A stretch of 40,860 nt of DNA from Synechococcales cyanobacterium bin2.concoct.b11b12b14.033 (GTDB lineage: Bacteria; Cyanobacteriota; Vampirovibrionia; Caenarcaniphilales; Caenarcanaceae), in assembly GCA_013298875.1 (NCBI GenBank), contig JAAFJH010000006.1, positions 12,856 through 53,715 on the forward strand, in the 5' to 3' direction. Shown here in pieces: positions 38,361 through 40,860 of this stretch (the first letter of the stretch is position 1; every line of letters starts with the position of its first letter). The notes below the pieces were generated by a model. It was given only the letters and a program-made list of their open reading frames with translations. It made no database searches and was not told where the DNA came from. Made by a program: the position numbers and the translations under genes.

Positions 38361-39557
38361 ATGTCTGGGGATATTTCTCTTGAGAATTTATTAATTCAAA
38401 TTGCTTTAATTTGGGGAATATCCAAAGTTCTTAATATTTTCCTGAACAAATTAAAATTACCAAGCGTTTTAGCTGAATTATTTTGCGGAGTTTTATTTGG
38501 TTTTATTTTACTTTTAAGCCCTACTAATTCTTGGTTTCATGTTCAAATTCAGTCAATTAAGCAATCAGAAATTTTATTCATTCTGGGGGAAATTGGTATT
38601 GTTTTACTTTTGTTCGAAATAGGCTTAGAGACAGAATTAAATAAAATTGTTTCCGTTGGAAAAGAAGCCACTTTGGTTGCTTTAGGAGGAGTAATTTCTC
38701 CATTTATTTTTATTTATTTGATTAATTATATTTTTCATTTTAATTGGGATTATAAATTAAGCTTATTTTTAGGTTTAGTTTTTGCAGCTACTTCAATTGG
38801 GGTTACCGCCAGAGTTTTTCAGGATTTGAAAATACTTAATACTTTAAATGCCCAAATCGTTTTAGGAGCAGCAGTTTTGGATGATATTATTGGTTTGATT
38901 TTATTATCGGTTTTATCAGGTTTATTAAGTAATACTGGCTCAACTTTCTCTTGGGGAGATACGTCTTTCATTATTTTAAAAGCTTCTTTATTTTTAGGTT
39001 TATCTATTTGGCTCGGGGGGAAAATCAGTGGTTCTGATCCATGGGGATTAATGATTTGGGTTTTAGCTTTTGCTTTTATTTTGTCATATTTGGCCGCTTT
39101 GGCAGGTTTGGCACCTATTATTGGAGCTTTTGCGGCGGGAATTACACTAGACCGCGTTAAAATAGAAGATTCATTCGGTGAAACTAAAAAGATTGAAGAC
39201 TTTATTGCACCGATAATTAAAGTTTTAACCCCGATTTTTTTCGTCAAAATTGGTTTGTCAATTGATTTGAAAGAATTATTCAGTTTTTTACCTATACTTT
39301 TAACGGTCGTGGCCTGCTTTAGTAAAATTATCTCAGGTTGGTTATTTTTACCTTTTAAAACTTCATTTAACCGGCTTATTGTTGGGGTCGGTATGGTGCC
39401 GCGCGGAGAAGTTGGTTTGGTAATTGCTGCTATCGGAAGCCAAATGGGTATTTTGACGGGCAATATTTATTCCTCTTCTTTAATAGCTGTAATTTTAACT
39501 ACTTTAATTGCACCTATTTGGCTACAAATAATTTTAAAATCTGAAAAGAATAATTAA
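38361..39557 (+). CDS. Kef-type cation:proton antiporter (CPA2)
   Basis: 398 aa; LPSVLAELFCGVLFG, GEIGIVLLLFEIGLETEL, AATSIGVTARVFQDL, GAAVLDDIIGLILLSVLSG, GVGMVPRGEVGLVIA. Confidence 0.93.
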   Translation: MSGDISLENLLIQIALIWGISKVLNIFLNKLKLPSVLAELFCGVLFGFILLLSPTNSWFHVQIQSIKQSEILFILGEIGIVLLLFEIGLETELNKIVSVGKEATLVALGGVISPFIFIYLINYIFHFNWDYKLSLFLGLVFAATSIGVTARVFQDLKILNTLNAQIVLGAAVLDDIIGLILLSVLSGLLSNTGSTFSWGDTSFIILKASLFLGLSIWLGGKISGSDPWGLMIWVLAFAFILSYLAALAGLAPIIGAFAAGITLDRVKIEDSFGETKKIEDFIAPIIKVLTPIFFVKIGLSIDLKELFSFLPILLTVVACFSKIISGWLFLPFKTSFNRLIVGVGMVPRGEVGLVIAAIGSQMGILTGNIYSSSLIAVILTTLIAPIWLQIILKSEKNN

Positions 39558-39582
39558 TTTAAACCTCTTTTCCAGAAAGCTT

Positions 39583-40629
39583 TTATAGGTTTTCATGCGC
39601 GGAATTCAAATTAAGCAAATGTTTATTAGTATTTAAAGAAAATATTTTTTTATGATTAGCAAATGGTAATAAATTTATTTGTTCACTGGGTACTTTTATA
39701 TTATGAAAATTTAAATTAAAGTCTTCTAAAAAAGGTAATTCAGCTTCTTGGCATAAAGCTTTTACTTTTGGATCATAAGCTAATCCTAAGCAATAACAAT
39801 TGGCTTGTGTGCTAAGTAAAATGGCATGAAAACGCATTAAATAAGCAAATTCAGATTGATGAAATAATGCACGGCATTGGCTTTCCGTTAAATTTGAGTA
39901 TATTTTATTAGGAATTTGTTTTTCATTTAAAAGTGAATTCAATTGTTTTAAAGCCACTAAGTCTGAATTTTGAAAAGCAATTAAATTAACTGTATGGTTT
40001 TTAAAATTATTTTCAATTGCTAAAATCAAATTGTCAATAAGCTCTTTAGAAGAATGATCGGAACGAAGAGAAATGGTAATTTGTTTTTCTGAATTATTTA
40101 ATTTTGTATTATTGTCGTTTTCTAAAATCCAAGCTAAATCGGCACTTAGTATAACTTTAGAATTAAATTGCTTAGCCCAATTATAAGACTCAATGTCTCG
40201 GAGGCTAACACTATCTGCAATTTGATAGACCCACCTAGTTAATATTTTTGCCAATGGGCTTTTAAGAGGGCCAATTCCCTGAGCTAATAGAATTAATTTT
40301 TTACCCGTAAGTTTTATACTAAAAGCCAAAAAACAATAATAAATTAAGCTCTTTAAACTACTCGCATCCTGGAATAATGAGCCTCCCCCAAATATAAAAA
40401 CTTGGCAATAATAAAAAGCTTTAAATATATCAATTAAACTAAACTTAGATAGTATACTAAATTGTGTCTCTGAGTAAGTATTTTGTAAGTTTAATTTATT
40501 ATGCCCAAGTATAAATATATTAAAATTATCAATTACATTTAATAGTTGAATGGTAGCTTTTAGCAATAAATCATCACCTAAATTGCCGGCTCCATAATAA
40601 CCAATTAAACAAATTTTTTTTGATTCCAT
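39583..40629 (-). CDS. csaB: Polysaccharide pyruvyl transferase, CsaB-like
   Basis: 348 aa; ICLIGYYGAGNLGDDLLLKATIQLL, IFGGGSLFQDASSLKSLIYYCFLAFSIKLTGKKLILLAQGIGPLKSPLAK, AYLMRFHAILLSTQANCYCLGLAYDPKVKALC. Confidence 0.88.
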   Translation of the reverse strand: MESKKICLIGYYGAGNLGDDLLLKATIQLLNVIDNFNIFILGHNKLNLQNTYSETQFSILSKFSLIDIFKAFYYCQVFIFGGGSLFQDASSLKSLIYYCFLAFSIKLTGKKLILLAQGIGPLKSPLAKILTRWVYQIADSVSLRDIESYNWAKQFNSKVILSADLAWILENDNNTKLNNSEKQITISLRSDHSSKELIDNLILAIENNFKNHTVNLIAFQNSDLVALKQLNSLLNEKQIPNKIYSNLTESQCRALFHQSEFAYLMRFHAILLSTQANCYCLGLAYDPKVKALCQEAELPFLEDFNLNFHNIKVPSEQINLLPFANHKKIFSLNTNKHLLNLNSAHENL

Positions 40630-40860
40630 ATTAAATAATAATCTCGAAGTTAAGCCGCCAATCTCTATTTTGTTATTAAGTGAAAATATTATATTTAATT
40701 AAATAAATTATGTGTAAGTTAAACAGTTTACTTTTATGTTAGTTAGATTTTGTCAGTTATTACAATTTTTAGCAGCTTTTTCCCCCTCAGTCAAATAAGT
40801 AACGTGAGTTCGATAAAAATCAAAGTTTGAAATAATCAAGAGAGAAAGAGTTATCGTTCT

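Noticed and set aside
38819-39463. 214-aa minus-strand ORF
   Set aside because: Antisense shadow of the Kef-type antiporter, whose motifs are clear on the plus strand.
40780-40860. AACGTGAGTTCGATAA-like sequence at the right end as a possible insertion-sequence terminus
   Set aside because: No transposase or paired inverted repeat inside the window; cannot be supported.

Overview
AT-rich bacterial chromosomal window with two contrasting parts. The housekeeping part has intact ORFs: hisG-hisZ, an MgtC-family gene, topA, treA, dapF, an ftsW/rodA-family gene, ispD, ilvB, an AsmA-like gene, a DEAD-box helicase, ilvC, a transaldolase-family gene, a TPR-AAA ATPase, a VWA protein, a Kef-type antiporter and csaB. 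It also carries an SRP (4.5S) RNA gene on the minus strand between the MgtC-family gene and hisZ that the ORF track cannot show. The accessory part has two blocks. Block A (about 1-7819, all minus strand) reads in transcription order: S8 subtilase (frame-disrupted), sigma-70-like protein with an unusual N-terminal extension and a duplicated region-3-like segment (frame-disrupted), an intact 462-aa protein of unknown function, and a large SF2 helicase. The helicase is absent from the ORF track because it runs off the left edge. Block B (about 12796-16235, plus strand) has a KAP-type membrane P-loop NTPase (frame-disrupted), followed by a PD-(D/E)XK-like nuclease ORF with four 21-bp repeats, flanked by two direct copies of a roughly 170-bp hairpin-containing repeat. 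Frame lesions cluster in three accessory genes; I saw none in the housekeeping ORFs. The most notable candidate is the protease/sigma/unknown/helicase cassette. All homology calls come from reading motifs by eye; no database search was run.
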